DNA from: Paracoccus sp. (in: a-proteobacteria)
Lineage (GTDB): Bacteria > Pseudomonadota > Alphaproteobacteria > Rhodobacterales > Rhodobacteraceae
Length of the DNA: 9,230 nt
Assembly: GCA_018056045.1 (NCBI GenBank)
Contig: JAGPGI010000086.1
Coordinates: 1 to 9,230 of the forward strand
Direction: 5' to 3'
Position numbers and translations under genes: made by a program. How positions within the stretch are numbered: the first letter of the stretch is position 1; every line of letters starts with the position of its first letter. The notes under the pieces were generated by a model. That model was given only the letters and a program-made list of their open reading frames with translations. It did not search any database and had not been told where the DNA came from. Shown piece after piece: positions 1 to 6,201 of the stretch.

Positions 1-138
1 GCTCGTTCACAGTCTGTCGATCCTGTTTCACCCCCATAGGCCCCCAACGAAGGGAAGTTTGGTGGAGGTGTCGGCTTCGCAGCCGAGTCCAGTCCAGCTA
101 GTAAAACTGCCGTTTATGTCCATAGCTCCCGAGGGAGC
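1..138 (-). ncRNA. ssrA: Circularly permuted two-piece tmRNA, partial (acceptor piece plus 5' end of coding piece)
   Basis: Transfer-messenger RNA rescues stalled ribosomes and tags the unfinished peptide. On the minus strand, CACCTCC (70-64), A63 and CCA (62-60) form an acceptor 3' end. GGGGGTG (35-29) downstream pairs with it over all seven positions. The third pair is a G-U wobble, the alanine identity element of tmRNA. GGATCGAC (22-15) matches the D-loop region GGATTCGAC of E. coli tmRNA. The T-arm stem is TCGGC/GCCGA, preceded by GGAC as in E. coli. The 3' half lying upstream of the 5' half is the permuted alphaproteobacterial arrangement, with a 24-nt intervening segment (59-36) that processing should remove. 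The acceptor RNA probably starts near 138, at a GCTCC/GGAGC hairpin (138-125). The tag reading frame lies beyond the left edge. The T-loop is 6 nt rather than 7. The 5' end is inferred from the promoter. Confidence 0.88.
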
Positions 139-144
139 AGAAGA

Positions 145-173
145 AAGATAAGGGGGCGGGGGGGCAGCGTCAA
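145..173 (-). promoter_or_regulatory. Sigma-70-type promoter of ssrA
   Basis: On the minus strand TTGACG (173-168) and TATCTT (150-145) are separated by exactly 17 nt, much of it a C-rich run. Initiation 7 nt downstream would fall at about 138, the first base of the hairpin that opens the tmRNA acceptor piece. The -35 matches 5 of 6 consensus bases and the -10 matches 4 of 6. The promoter lies after the terminator of the preceding gene, so ssrA seems to be transcribed on its own. Confidence 0.6.
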
Positions 174-204
174 GGTGGCGTGCCGGATGCGGGCGGGGGA
201 AAGC

Positions 205-225
205 AGGGGAACCTCTGGTTCCCCT
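205..225. repeat. Perfect 9-bp inverted repeat
   Basis: AGGGGAACC (205-213) and GGTTCCCCT (217-225) are separated by TCT. Read on the minus strand the hairpin is followed by GCTTTCCCCC, a poor T-tract, so it could be a secondary terminator for the binding-protein transcript. It sits between the stronger hairpin at 279-305 and the ssrA promoter. No protein-coding gene is visible in 174-350; the rest of that stretch is GC-rich palindromic sequence. Confidence 0.5.
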
Positions 226-271
226 CCCGACCCCAAGGGGCCGGTTCACCCCTCCGGGGATATTTGGGCAT

Positions 272-313
272 GAAAGAAGGCGCGGGCCGGGTTGGGCCGC
301 GCGCCTGTTTTTT
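272..313. terminator. Probable bidirectional intrinsic terminator
   Basis: GGCGCGGGCC (279-288) pairs with GGCC (295-298) plus CGCGCC (300-305), with G299 bulged and a 6-nt loop. This gives a 10-bp, almost all-GC stem. On the minus strand it is followed by TTCTTTC (278-272), 46 nt after the stop of the binding-protein gene, the right place to end that transcript before ssrA. On the plus strand the same stem is followed by TGTTTTTT (306-313), but no plus-strand gene is seen upstream. A second GC hairpin (CCGGCGC/GCGCCGG, 318-337) lies between it and the gene. Confidence 0.6.
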
Positions 314-350
314 GGGGCCGGCGCATTGGCGCGCCGGGCGTGAGGGCAGG

Positions 351-1406
351 TCAGAAGCCGGCCTTGATCTTTTCGAACTCGGCCAGCTGCTTTTCACGCT
401 GTGCCGGGTCGTTCGGGGTCTGTGCGAGGATCGGGGCGTCGATGGGCGAGAGGTTGTCCTTGACCGCCTGTTCGTCCTTGATCGTCTCCATGGCGGCGCT
501 GGAGGTATGGCCGTATCCGATGGTGTCCAGAAGGCCCTTGGCGGCGGAGGGGGCGAGCCAGGCGTTGATGAAGTCATAGGCCTTGTCTTCCTTGCCCGGC
601 CCGTCCTTGAGGTTGATGAAGCCGCAGAAGAAGGTCGAGGAGCCTTCCTTGGCCGCGCGCTGGAACCCGACGGGATAGCCCTCGTTCTGCAGCAGGACCA
701 CGGCGTCCTGCCAGGACCAGGCGACATCGACCGCGCCCGAGGCCATCAGTTGCGACTGCTGCGCCGGATCGGCCCAATAGGCGTTCACGTTCTGATGCGC
801 CTTGCGCAGCCAGTCGGCGGCGGCCTGGAACTGTTCGTCGGTCACCTTGGTCCAGTCGGTCACGCCGGTCGCCAGATAGGCCAGCGCCCAGACGTCATCG
901 GCCGAATCGGGCAGCGAGGTGCGGCCCTGATATTTCGGGTCGATGAAGATGTTCAGGCTGGCCACGTCCTCGGCCGGGACGTTTTCGGTGTTATAGGCGA
1001 CGGCGGTCGCGCCCCAGTCGGTGGGGATATACCAGACGCCCTGATCGTCCTTGAAGATCGGCGAATCCAGGAATTTCGGGTCGATCGTGTCGAAGGCCGG
1101 GATTTTCGATACGTCCCAGGGCTCGATCAGCCCGGCATCGCGGTATTTCGATACCATCTGGGCGCAGGGATGCGCGACATCGGCTTTGAAGCCCGAGGCG
1201 AGCTTCTGATAGGCTTCGTCATCATCGCCATAAAGCGCGAAGGTCGGGGCGTCGCCATTCTTGTCGACATAGCCCTGCCAGATCACCGGTTCCTCGAAAC
1301 CGGCCCAGTCGAAGACGGTCATCTCGGAATCGGCGGCGCGGGCAGGCAGGCTGATTGCGGTGCCGGCAAGCACCAGCGCGATGGCGGAAGAGCGCAGGAG
1401 TTTCAT
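351..1406 (-). CDS. PotD-like periplasmic solute-binding protein (polyamine-type ABC importer family), orphan
   Basis: A 351-residue exported protein resembling the spermidine/putrescine-binding proteins (PotD/COG0687). These capture a ligand in the periplasm and deliver it to an ABC importer. The N-terminus is a Sec signal peptide with Lys2/Arg5, a hydrophobic core and an ARA|AD cleavage site after residue 24. Family-like stretches include FDWAGFEEP (32-40), the DAGLIEPWD segment (90-98), WGATAVAYN (131-139) and DPKYQGR (156-162). The only cysteines, C81 and C261, could form a disulfide. AAAGG lies 6 nt before the ATG, supporting the start. No permease or ATPase gene is in the window: a terminator and ssrA follow, and a TPM gene precedes it across 115 bp. 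Its transporter must therefore be encoded elsewhere. The ligand is uncertain: polyamine is the family default, but I could not align the PotD binding residues with confidence. Confidence 0.85.
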   Translation of the reverse strand: MKLLRSSAIALVLAGTAISLPARAADSEMTVFDWAGFEEPVIWQGYVDKNGDAPTFALYGDDDEAYQKLASGFKADVAHPCAQMVSKYRDAGLIEPWDVSKIPAFDTIDPKFLDSPIFKDDQGVWYIPTDWGATAVAYNTENVPAEDVASLNIFIDPKYQGRTSLPDSADDVWALAYLATGVTDWTKVTDEQFQAAADWLRKAHQNVNAYWADPAQQSQLMASGAVDVAWSWQDAVVLLQNEGYPVGFQRAAKEGSSTFFCGFINLKDGPGKEDKAYDFINAWLAPSAAKGLLDTIGYGHTSSAAMETIKDEQAVKDNLSPIDAPILAQTPNDPAQREKQLAEFEKIKAGF

Positions 1407-1439
1407 CGGGGGCCTTTCGGTATGTGGCAGATTGAGGAA

Positions 1440-1468
1440 ACGCTAGCCGCGCAGGTCTTTTCCCGCAA
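1440..1468 (-). promoter_or_regulatory. Candidate promoter of the PotD-like gene
   Basis: On the minus strand TTGCGG (1468-1463) and TAGCGT (1445-1440) are 17 nt apart. Start of transcription near 1433 would leave a leader of about 27 nt holding the AAAGG ribosome site. The -10 is weak (3 of 6). The -35 lies inside the imperfect inverted repeat 1452-1494, so a protein bound there could block it. This is inference from spacing only. Confidence 0.33.
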
Positions 1469-1494
1469 GTCTCGGCTGCGTGAGGAAAAGCCTG
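1452..1494. repeat. Imperfect inverted repeat between the TPM and PotD-like genes
   Basis: CAGG (1452-1455), CTTTTCC (1457-1463) and CGCA (1464-1467) pair in order with CCTG (1491-1494), GGAAAAG (1484-1490) and TGCG (1477-1480). That is 15 pairs with a 1-nt and a 3-nt bulge and a 9-nt loop. No T-tract follows on the minus strand, so it is not an ordinary intrinsic terminator for the TPM transcript. It may be an operator or a 3'-end stabilising hairpin. Confidence 0.45.
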
Positions 1495-1521
1495 TCCTTT
1501 CGACGGGTCGGCAAGCGATCG

Positions 1522-2409
1522 CTACCAGCGCCCCGAAGCGCCGCCGCCCCGCGACGAGCCGCCGCCGAACCCCGAGGATCCGCCGCCGCCGGGGCCGTAT
1601 CGTGAGTTGCGTTCGCTGCGGATGCGGGTGCCGTCGGCGCCATACCAGATGCTGTTGCGGTTGGGGCGCTGCCGGGTGCCGCTCCAGCCGCAATGGCGGC
1701 AGGTGCGGGTCACGTCATCGGAGCTGACGCGATAGCCGCCCTCGGGCAATTCCTCGCGATGGGGGCTGCGCGAGGTGGTGAAATCGCGCCTGTGGCATTG
1801 CGGGCAACGGTTGCGGCGCCAGACATGGCGCCCGATCAGCGCCATGATCGCCGCCCAGATGCCGAAGCCGATGATCTTGGGGGTCAGCGGCTCGTCGGGG
1901 CGCTGCACGGCTTCGCCGCGCGTGGTCGGCAGAACGATATGCTTGATGATGTCCTGTGTGCCGTCGCGGATGCCCTGCGACATGCGCCCGTCGCGAAAGG
2001 CCGGCAGCAAGGTCCTGCGCGTGATGTCCTGCGCGATGATATCGGCGTCATTTTGATAGCCGCGGCCCAGTTCGATCCGCGCCTCGCGGTCGGCCGTCAG
2101 CACCAGCAGCATGAAGCCGTTATTGCGCTGCGCGTCGCCCACGCCCCAATGGTTGAAGAGCCGGGTGGCAAAGGGTTCCAGCCCGTCCGCGCCGCCATAG
2201 CGCGCGCGGTCGGTCAGCGTCACCACCGTGCCCTCGACGCCGGTGTCGTCGCGCAGATCGCTGAGCGCGCGGTCAAGCGCGGTCGCGTCCTCGGGGGTCA
2301 GCAGCCCCGCGAAATCGTTGACCGTGGCCGATTCCCATTGCGGCAGGTCCTGCGCCGCAGCGGGCAGCAGGCCGGCCAGCAGGATCAGGACGCCCAGCAG
2401 GCGGCGCAT
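1522..2409 (-). CDS. TPM-domain (YgcG-family) membrane protein with a zinc ribbon
   Basis: This 295-residue protein has a signal peptide (residues 1-19, LPAAA|QD). A TPM domain at about 25-160 starts VNDFAGLLTPED and contains the conserved NNGFMLLVL block (96-104) and the ELGRGYQND block (113-121). A single transmembrane helix follows at about 178-197. The part predicted to be cytoplasmic carries two Cys pairs, CPQC (202-205) and CRHC (237-240), spaced like a zinc ribbon. The tail is Gly/Ser-rich (272-292), ending GASGRW. The TPM domain would face the periplasm; some family members act in photosystem repair or membrane-protein quality control, but the bacterial role is mostly unknown. The ATG lies 3 nt after the PPK2 stop, with GGGGG inside the PPK2 end as the likely ribosome site, so the two genes form one operon. 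The zinc ribbon between helix and tail is seen in the sequence; metal binding is inferred. Confidence 0.85.
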   Translation of the reverse strand: MRRLLGVLILLAGLLPAAAQDLPQWESATVNDFAGLLTPEDATALDRALSDLRDDTGVEGTVVTLTDRARYGGADGLEPFATRLFNHWGVGDAQRNNGFMLLVLTADREARIELGRGYQNDADIIAQDITRRTLLPAFRDGRMSQGIRDGTQDIIKHIVLPTTRGEAVQRPDEPLTPKIIGFGIWAAIMALIGRHVWRRNRCPQCHRRDFTTSRSPHREELPEGGYRVSSDDVTRTCRHCGWSGTRQRPNRNSIWYGADGTRIRSERNSRYGPGGGGSSGFGGGSSRGGGASGRW

Positions 2410-2412
2410 GGC

Positions 2413-3294
2413 TCAGACCCCCAGAATATCCGGGCCGCCGGCGATTTTGGGATCGGGCGTGCCGATCAGCCTGTCGTCGCGGCCGGCGAAATCGACGCTG
2501 CGCAGGATGGTCTGGATCGCGGCGATGCGGGCGCGTTTCTTGTCGTCCGAGCGGATCACCGTCCAGGGCGCGATGCCGCTATGGCTGCGGCTGAGCGTGT
2601 CGCGGATGGCGGCCGTGTAATCGTCCCATTTCCCCAGCCCGTCCACGTCGATCGAGCTGAGCTTCCATTGCTTCAGCGGGTCCTTTTCGCGGTCAAGAAA
2701 GCGCTTGAGCTGCTCGGCCCGGCCCACATTCAGCCAGAGCTTGACCAGGATGATGCCGTCATCGACCAGCATGTCCTCATAGGGGGGCAGTTGGCGGAAA
2801 AAGGTCTCGCGTGCGGCAGCGTTGGAAAAGCCGAAGACCCGCTCGACCACGCCGCGATTGTACCAGCTGCGGTCGAACAGCGCGATCTCGCCCTTGGCGG
2901 GCAGCCAGTCGGTATAGCGCTGGAAATACCATTGGTCGGCTTCGCGTTCGCCGGGCTTGGGCAGGGCGACGATATAGGCCGAGCGCGGGTTCAGGTTCTC
3001 GCGCACGCGCTCGATGGTGCCGCCCTTGCCGGCGGCATCGCGGCCCTCGAACAGCACGACGAGGCGCTTGCCCGTCCGGATGACGTCATGCATCAGCCGC
3101 ACCAGCTGCAATTGCAGCCCGGCCATATGGGCGTCGTATTCCTTGCCCTTCATCTCCTCGCGGTAAGGATATGAGGGGTCGAGGATATCGTCCTTGCCGG
3201 CTTTCTCGATGGCCTTGCGGATTGCCTTGGGGGCCGATTTCTCGAAGTATCTGGTGATCTCGCCCACATAGGGCAGGTCGTGCTGCTGGCTCAT
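2413..3294 (-). CDS. ppk2: Polyphosphate kinase 2 (PPK2 family, single domain)
   Basis: PPK2 enzymes move phosphate between inorganic polyphosphate and nucleotides in the cytoplasm, usually making GTP or ATP from the diphosphates. The 293-residue protein has the single-domain P-loop kinase layout: Walker [10 protein letters not shown] (84-92), the [16 protein letters not shown] segment (99-114), QWYFQRY (121-127), the Walker B-like [19 protein letters not shown] (138-156) and KQWKLSSID (208-216). Single-domain PPK2 proteins of this length usually belong to class I, which prefers NDP; assigning the class is inference. An in-frame ATG at 3378 would add 28 residues, but that part is unlike the family and overlaps the divergent gene. 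The chosen start [12 protein letters not shown] has GGCGGAAC just upstream. It is the first gene of the ppk2-TPM unit, and its promoter must lie in or near the 56-bp gap shared with the divergent signal-peptidase-like gene. Confidence 0.92.
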   Translation of the reverse strand: MSQQHDLPYVGEITRYFEKSAPKAIRKAIEKAGKDDILDPSYPYREEMKGKEYDAHMAGLQLQLVRLMHDVIRTGKRLVVLFEGRDAAGKGGTIERVRENLNPRSAYIVALPKPGEREADQWYFQRYTDWLPAKGEIALFDRSWYNRGVVERVFGFSNAAARETFFRQLPPYEDMLVDDGIILVKLWLNVGRAEQLKRFLDREKDPLKQWKLSSIDVDGLGKWDDYTAAIRDTLSRSHSGIAPWTVIRSDDKKRARIAAIQTILRSVDFAGRDDRLIGTPDPKIAGGPDILGV

Positions 3295-3350
3295 TGACGT
3301 TCCGCCATTGTGTGATGGGGTGACGCTGGCGATTATGGTCAGGAACGGGA

Positions 3351-4028
3351 ATGAGACAAGGCGCGACAATGCTCTCAAGGCGAATGGTTGGCATGCTGGC
3401 GTTGGCGCTGATGCCGGGGCTTGGGCCGTCGGGTGGCGGCGCGGCCTTTGCGCAGGGGCTGTGCATATGCCCGCTTTGCGCGCTGGGACAGGAAAAGATG
3501 TATCGTCAGCAGAGCGAGGCCATGGCGCCGGGGCTGCGGCCCGGAACCTGTCTGAGGGTGAGGCTGGGGGCCAAGGGCGCGGTGCCGGGGGCGGTCATCT
3601 CGTACCAGACCGGGGCCGGGGGCGATCACCTGATGCGTGTCGTCGCGGCAGCGGGCCAGCGTATCGCCGTGGTGGCCGGGGTGCCGGTGATCGACGGTGT
3701 GGCCGCCCGGCAGGAGCCGCTTGCCGATGTCGAGATGCCGGCGTATGGCGCGGGTTCTGTGGCGGACTGTGAAGGTGCTGGCCCCTGCGCCATTGCGCGG
3801 TTTCGCGAGACGTTGCCCGGCGGCGCCAGCTACGAGGTTCTGGATGCCGGGCCGGGCAGCATGACCGACGACATGGCCGAAGTGACCGTGCCTCCGGGGC
3901 ATGTCTTCGTCATGGGTGACCATCGCGACAACGCCATGGACAGCCGCATTGGCCAAGAGCTTGGCGGGCCGGGGATGGTGCCGCTGGCGCGGGTGGTCGG
4001 CGTCATGGTTGTCGCGCCGGCGCCCTAA
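3351..4028 (+). CDS. Signal peptidase I-like (S26) exported protein lacking both catalytic residues
   Basis: Type I signal peptidases cut signal peptides with a Ser-Lys dyad. This 225-residue protein keeps the family layout. Box [12 protein letters not shown] (189-199), is nearly canonical. [13 protein letters not shown] aligns with box B (SGSMxPTLxxGD), putting Ala57 at the catalytic Ser. [14 protein letters not shown] aligns with box D (DYIKRAVGLPGDKV), putting Met95 at the catalytic Lys. CEGAGPC (140-146) matches the Cys pair of E. coli LepB. Instead of membrane anchors the N-terminus resembles a cleavable signal peptide (AFA|QG after residue 34), followed by CICPLC (38-43). It is probably a periplasmic, inactive paralogue with a binding or regulatory role; the job is unknown. 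AGGA 6 nt upstream supports this ATG; ATG 3369 (AAGG, 7 nt) is also possible. It is divergent from ppk2 across 56 bp and overlaps metA tail to tail. The frame is intact and GC3-rich, so it is not an obvious pseudogene. Confidence 0.8.
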   Translation: MRQGATMLSRRMVGMLALALMPGLGPSGGGAAFAQGLCICPLCALGQEKMYRQQSEAMAPGLRPGTCLRVRLGAKGAVPGAVISYQTGAGGDHLMRVVAAAGQRIAVVAGVPVIDGVAARQEPLADVEMPAYGAGSVADCEGAGPCAIARFRETLPGGASYEVLDAGPGSMTDDMAEVTVPPGHVFVMGDHRDNAMDSRIGQELGGPGMVPLARVVGVMVVAPAP

Positions 4029-4948
4029 CGGCCGATCTTTGTCAGGTCGAACTCGGTCGTCTGATAGATCTCGTTGATCCAGTTGCCGTAAAGCAGATGC
4101 GCGTGGCTGCGCCAGCGGTTGCTGGGGGGCTGGGACGGGTCGTCATCGGGGTAGTAGTTCACCGGCACATTGATGGTTTTTCCGGCCGCCACGTCGCGGT
4201 CGTATTCGTCCTTCAGTGTCGTGCTGTCATATTCGAAATGGTTGAACACATAAAGCGCGCGGTGGCCCGCATCCTCGATCAGGCAAGGCCCCGCCTGATC
4301 CGAGGCGATCAGCGTCTTCAGCCCCGGGGCGGCATCGACCTCGGGCTGGCGCACCTCGGTCCAGCGGCTGACCGGGACCAGCACATCATCGGAAAACCCG
4401 CGCAGATAGGGGCTTGCCGGCGCCAGATTGAGATGGCGGAAACAGCCGAATGCCTTGTGGTCCAGCGCGTGCTTTTTCAGCCCGTGGAAATGCCATGCCA
4501 TGGCCATCCCGCCCCAGCAGACGCCAAAGGTCGAATGCACGTGCGTCTGCGTCCAGTCGAACAGCCGCGTCAACTCGTCCCAATAGGTCACCTCCTCAAA
4601 GGGCAGATGCTCGATCGGGGCGCCGGTGATGATCAGGCCGTCGAATTTCTCGCCCGTGGCCTCGACATCGGAAAACTTGCGGTAAAAGGACTGCATGTGA
4701 TCGGCCGCGGTATTGCGGCTTTCATGGTCCGACATGCGGATCAGCTGGAAATCGATCTGCAGGGGCGTCGCGCCGATCAGCCGGGCGAACTGGTTCTCGG
4801 TCTGGATCTTTTTCGGCATCAGATTCAGCAGCGCGATGCGCAGCGGCCGGATGTCCTGCATGGCGGCACGACCCGGCGACATGACCATGACGCCTTCATC
4901 CGACAGGATGTCAAAGGCGGGCAGATCATTGGGCAGGGTAATGGGCAT
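4025..4948 (-). CDS. metA: Homoserine O-acyltransferase, predicted O-acetyltransferase (methionine biosynthesis)
   Basis: MetA activates the hydroxyl of homoserine, the first committed step of methionine synthesis in the cytoplasm. The 307-residue protein covers the whole family: [19 protein letters not shown] (36-54), TGAPIE (108-113), FGVCWGG (141-147) with the nucleophile Cys144, and VFNHFEYD (234-241) with His237 and Glu239. These match C142, H235 and E237 of E. coli MetA at a constant offset of two. Glu113 then falls on position 111, where Glu favours acetyl-CoA and Gly favours succinyl-CoA, so despite the family name acetyl transfer is predicted. Two ATGs are adjacent (4951, 4948). AAAGGA lies 6 nt before the second, which also fits the usual MPI- start. 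That ATG overlaps the stop of the upstream ATPase gene as TGATG, so translation is probably coupled. No SAM-II-like riboswitch can sit directly before metA because the ATPase gene fills that space. Confidence 0.94.
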   Translation of the reverse strand: MPITLPNDLPAFDILSDEGVMVMSPGRAAMQDIRPLRIALLNLMPKKIQTENQFARLIGATPLQIDFQLIRMSDHESRNTAADHMQSFYRKFSDVEATGEKFDGLIITGAPIEHLPFEEVTYWDELTRLFDWTQTHVHSTFGVCWGGMAMAWHFHGLKKHALDHKAFGCFRHLNLAPASPYLRGFSDDVLVPVSRWTEVRQPEVDAAPGLKTLIASDQAGPCLIEDAGHRALYVFNHFEYDSTTLKDEYDRDVAAGKTINVPVNYYPDDDPSQPPSNRWRSHAHLLYGNWINEIYQTTEFDLTKIGR

Positions 4949-5811
4949 CATGCATCCTTTCTGTCGATGGCTTTGCCGATCAGCTGGATCAGCTGTTCGG
5001 GCGTCCTGATCTCGGCGACTTCCTCGGCCAGAACCGTCACGCCGCGCCGGGCCATGGCCTCGTATCGGGGCTGGCGATGGGCAAGCGCCCGGGCATAGGT
5101 CCAGCGGATAAAGTCGTCAGGGTTGACCTGATCCTCGCGCAGACCCTTTTCGACGCGGTAATCCGTCCAGGCCCGGTCCAGAAAATCGGGCTGGTAATAC
5201 ATGGGTTTGGGCGCGCGGTCGAAACGGCGGACCAGTTCCTCGGTATGGGCGTCCGAGCCCTTGATCCAGATCAGCAGCAATTCGCGTTCCAGCGCGTCAA
5301 GCACCGGATCCTGCGCGGTATAGGGGTCCACCACTTCGCAGACCGAGCCGCCGGAATCGCAGACGAAATTCCCCAGATTATAGATTTCCTGCGCCCGGCG
5401 GATGAAATGGCCACTGTCCAGCAGCGCTGCGATCTCGGCGCTGCGGTGCTGGCCTTGCCGGCGCATGTATTCCTCGAATTCCAGCCCGCCCCGGGTCACG
5501 CTGCCGGGTTTGCCCAGATAGGTGGACAGGGGCGCAAGGTTCTCGAAGGTGATGTTGCTGGCGATATAGACCGAATCCGACAGCAGCAATTCGCGCAGGA
5601 ACGGCACCTTCATTGCCTCGCGCTTGAAGTTGTCGGCGATCAGCTCGCCCATGTAGCGGGTGCCGATGCGGTAATCGACCGAGTAATGAAACCATTCCCC
5701 GGTCATGCGCAGCATCGAGGCCAGATGCGTCTTGCCCAGACCCGACATGCCGAAAAACAGCACCCGCTTGCGCGGTGCCGCCAGCCATTCGGCTTTGGTC
5801 TTGTAAAGCAT
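4948..5811 (-). CDS. P-loop ATPase of unknown function, coupled to metA
   Basis: I do not recognise a named family. This 287-residue protein, with no signal peptide or membrane segment, starts with a strand and then a Walker [17 protein letters not shown] (16-31), with G21, G24, G26, K27 and T28. The Walker B is not obvious; IWIKGSD (181-187) is one possible strand in the second half. [15 protein letters not shown] (44-58) follows the P-loop where small kinases hold an acidic substrate-binding region, and [17 protein letters not shown] (190-206) looks like a helix and lid. A nucleotide- or small-molecule kinase-like or ATPase role is possible. AGAAGGAG, 5 nt before the ATG, is a strong ribosome site. 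The stop overlaps the metA start by one base, so its product is probably needed alongside homoserine acylation, but sequence alone does not show how. It is the first gene of the two-gene unit; a palindrome lies 30 bp upstream. Confidence 0.75.
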   Translation of the reverse strand: MLYKTKAEWLAAPRKRVLFFGMSGLGKTHLASMLRMTGEWFHYSVDYRIGTRYMGELIADNFKREAMKVPFLRELLLSDSVYIASNITFENLAPLSTYLGKPGSVTRGGLEFEEYMRRQGQHRSAEIAALLDSGHFIRRAQEIYNLGNFVCDSGGSVCEVVDPYTAQDPVLDALERELLLIWIKGSDAHTEELVRRFDRAPKPMYYQPDFLDRAWTDYRVEKGLREDQVNPDDFIRWTYARALAHRQPRYEAMARRGVTVLAEEVAEIRTPEQLIQLIGKAIDRKDA

Positions 5812-5840
5812 GGGCGCTCCTTCTGTCGTCGGGGGTTAGT

Positions 5841-5860
5841 TAAGCGCATGTGGGCGCTTA
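5841..5860. promoter_or_regulatory. 20-bp dyad upstream of the ATPase-metA unit (possible operator)
   Basis: TAAGCGC (5841-5847) and GCGCTTA (5854-5860) are perfect 7-bp arms around a 6-nt spacer, 30 bp before the ATPase start. The arms and spacing suit a dimeric repressor site or a short leader hairpin; no T-tract follows on either strand. The 141-bp divergent gap (5812-5952) has no convincing -35/-10 pair that I could settle on. Function is inference. Confidence 0.4.
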
Positions 5861-5952
5861 GGGAAGTCCCCGGCACTGACCTGTCGGCGCCCGCCCAGTG
5901 AAGGGACGCATGGCAGCATCACCATTGCCCCATTCGCGCGACAGGGGCTGGA

Positions 5953-6201
5953 ATGCATACGGGGCTTTCGCTGGTGCGGCTGCTTCTGGGGTGCCTTCAT
6001 CGTCTGGGGGTGATGAAGCTGCGCGGCGGCGACGCCAGGATCGCGCCGCTGATCGCCGGGTCGGAGCACCGCGGCAATGCGACCGAGGTCCTGAAGAACA
6101 TCATCGTGGCGGGCGGCTATTTCGCGCTGGTCGCGGCGGGCGGCGGGGCAGTGTCGTTGTGTGGCGGCGCGGCGCCCGGCATCCTGAGCAGGCTGCCCTG
6201 A
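5953..6201 (+). CDS. Small hypothetical membrane protein upstream of ftsW
   Basis: I do not recognise this 82-residue protein. It has an amphipathic, Leu/Arg-rich N-terminal helix (residues about 4-19), a polar middle ending SEHRGNATEVLKN (36-48) and one clear transmembrane segment (about 49-68, IIVAGGYFALVAAGGGAVS), followed by a short tail ending LSRLP. Support for its being real: AGGGG lies 5 nt before the ATG, third codon positions are overwhelmingly G or C as in the neighbouring genes, and the amino-acid composition is natural. The overlapping frames (5898-6263 plus, 5836-6273 minus) are Arg/Ala/Pro-rich and look like shadows. It is separated from ftsW by 143 bp, and its stop codon lies inside one arm of an inverted repeat. 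A role in envelope growth is only a guess from position. Confidence 0.55.
   Translation: MHTGLSLVRLLLGCLHRLGVMKLRGGDARIAPLIAGSEHRGNATEVLKNIIVAGGYFALVAAGGGAVSLCGGAAPGILSRLP

Noticed and set aside
318..337. GC hairpin with adjacent TTTTTT (308-313) as the terminator of the PotD-like gene
   Set aside because: On the minus strand this hairpin is followed by CCCCAAAAAA, and on the plus strand the T-run precedes it, so it does not work as an intrinsic terminator. The hairpin at 279-305 fits instead.
180..1727. 515-codon open frame on the plus strand, and similar long frames at 1693-3174 (+), 4097-5098 (+), 5077-5901 (+), 6117-7526 (-) and 7400-8392 (-)
   Set aside because: These lie antisense to recognised genes, are rich in Arg, Gly, Ala and His, and show no family motifs. 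In high-GC DNA such shadow frames are expected.
3295..3378. 28-residue N-terminal extension of PPK2 from the ATG at 3378
   Set aside because: It is unlike family members, overlaps the divergent gene's start, and [12 protein letters not shown] with a ribosome site at 3294 is a better start.
3384..3480. Lipoprotein or heme-binding reading of the Cys-rich start of the signal-peptidase-like protein
   Set aside because: There is no lipobox (QGLC does not fit) and CICPLC lacks the His of a CXXCH heme motif.
5812..5952. SAM-II or another SAM-binding riboswitch ahead of the ATPase-metA unit
   Set aside because: Looked for because SAM-II is common before metA in alphaproteobacteria, but I could not recognise its conserved pseudoknot sequence; only a simple palindrome is present.
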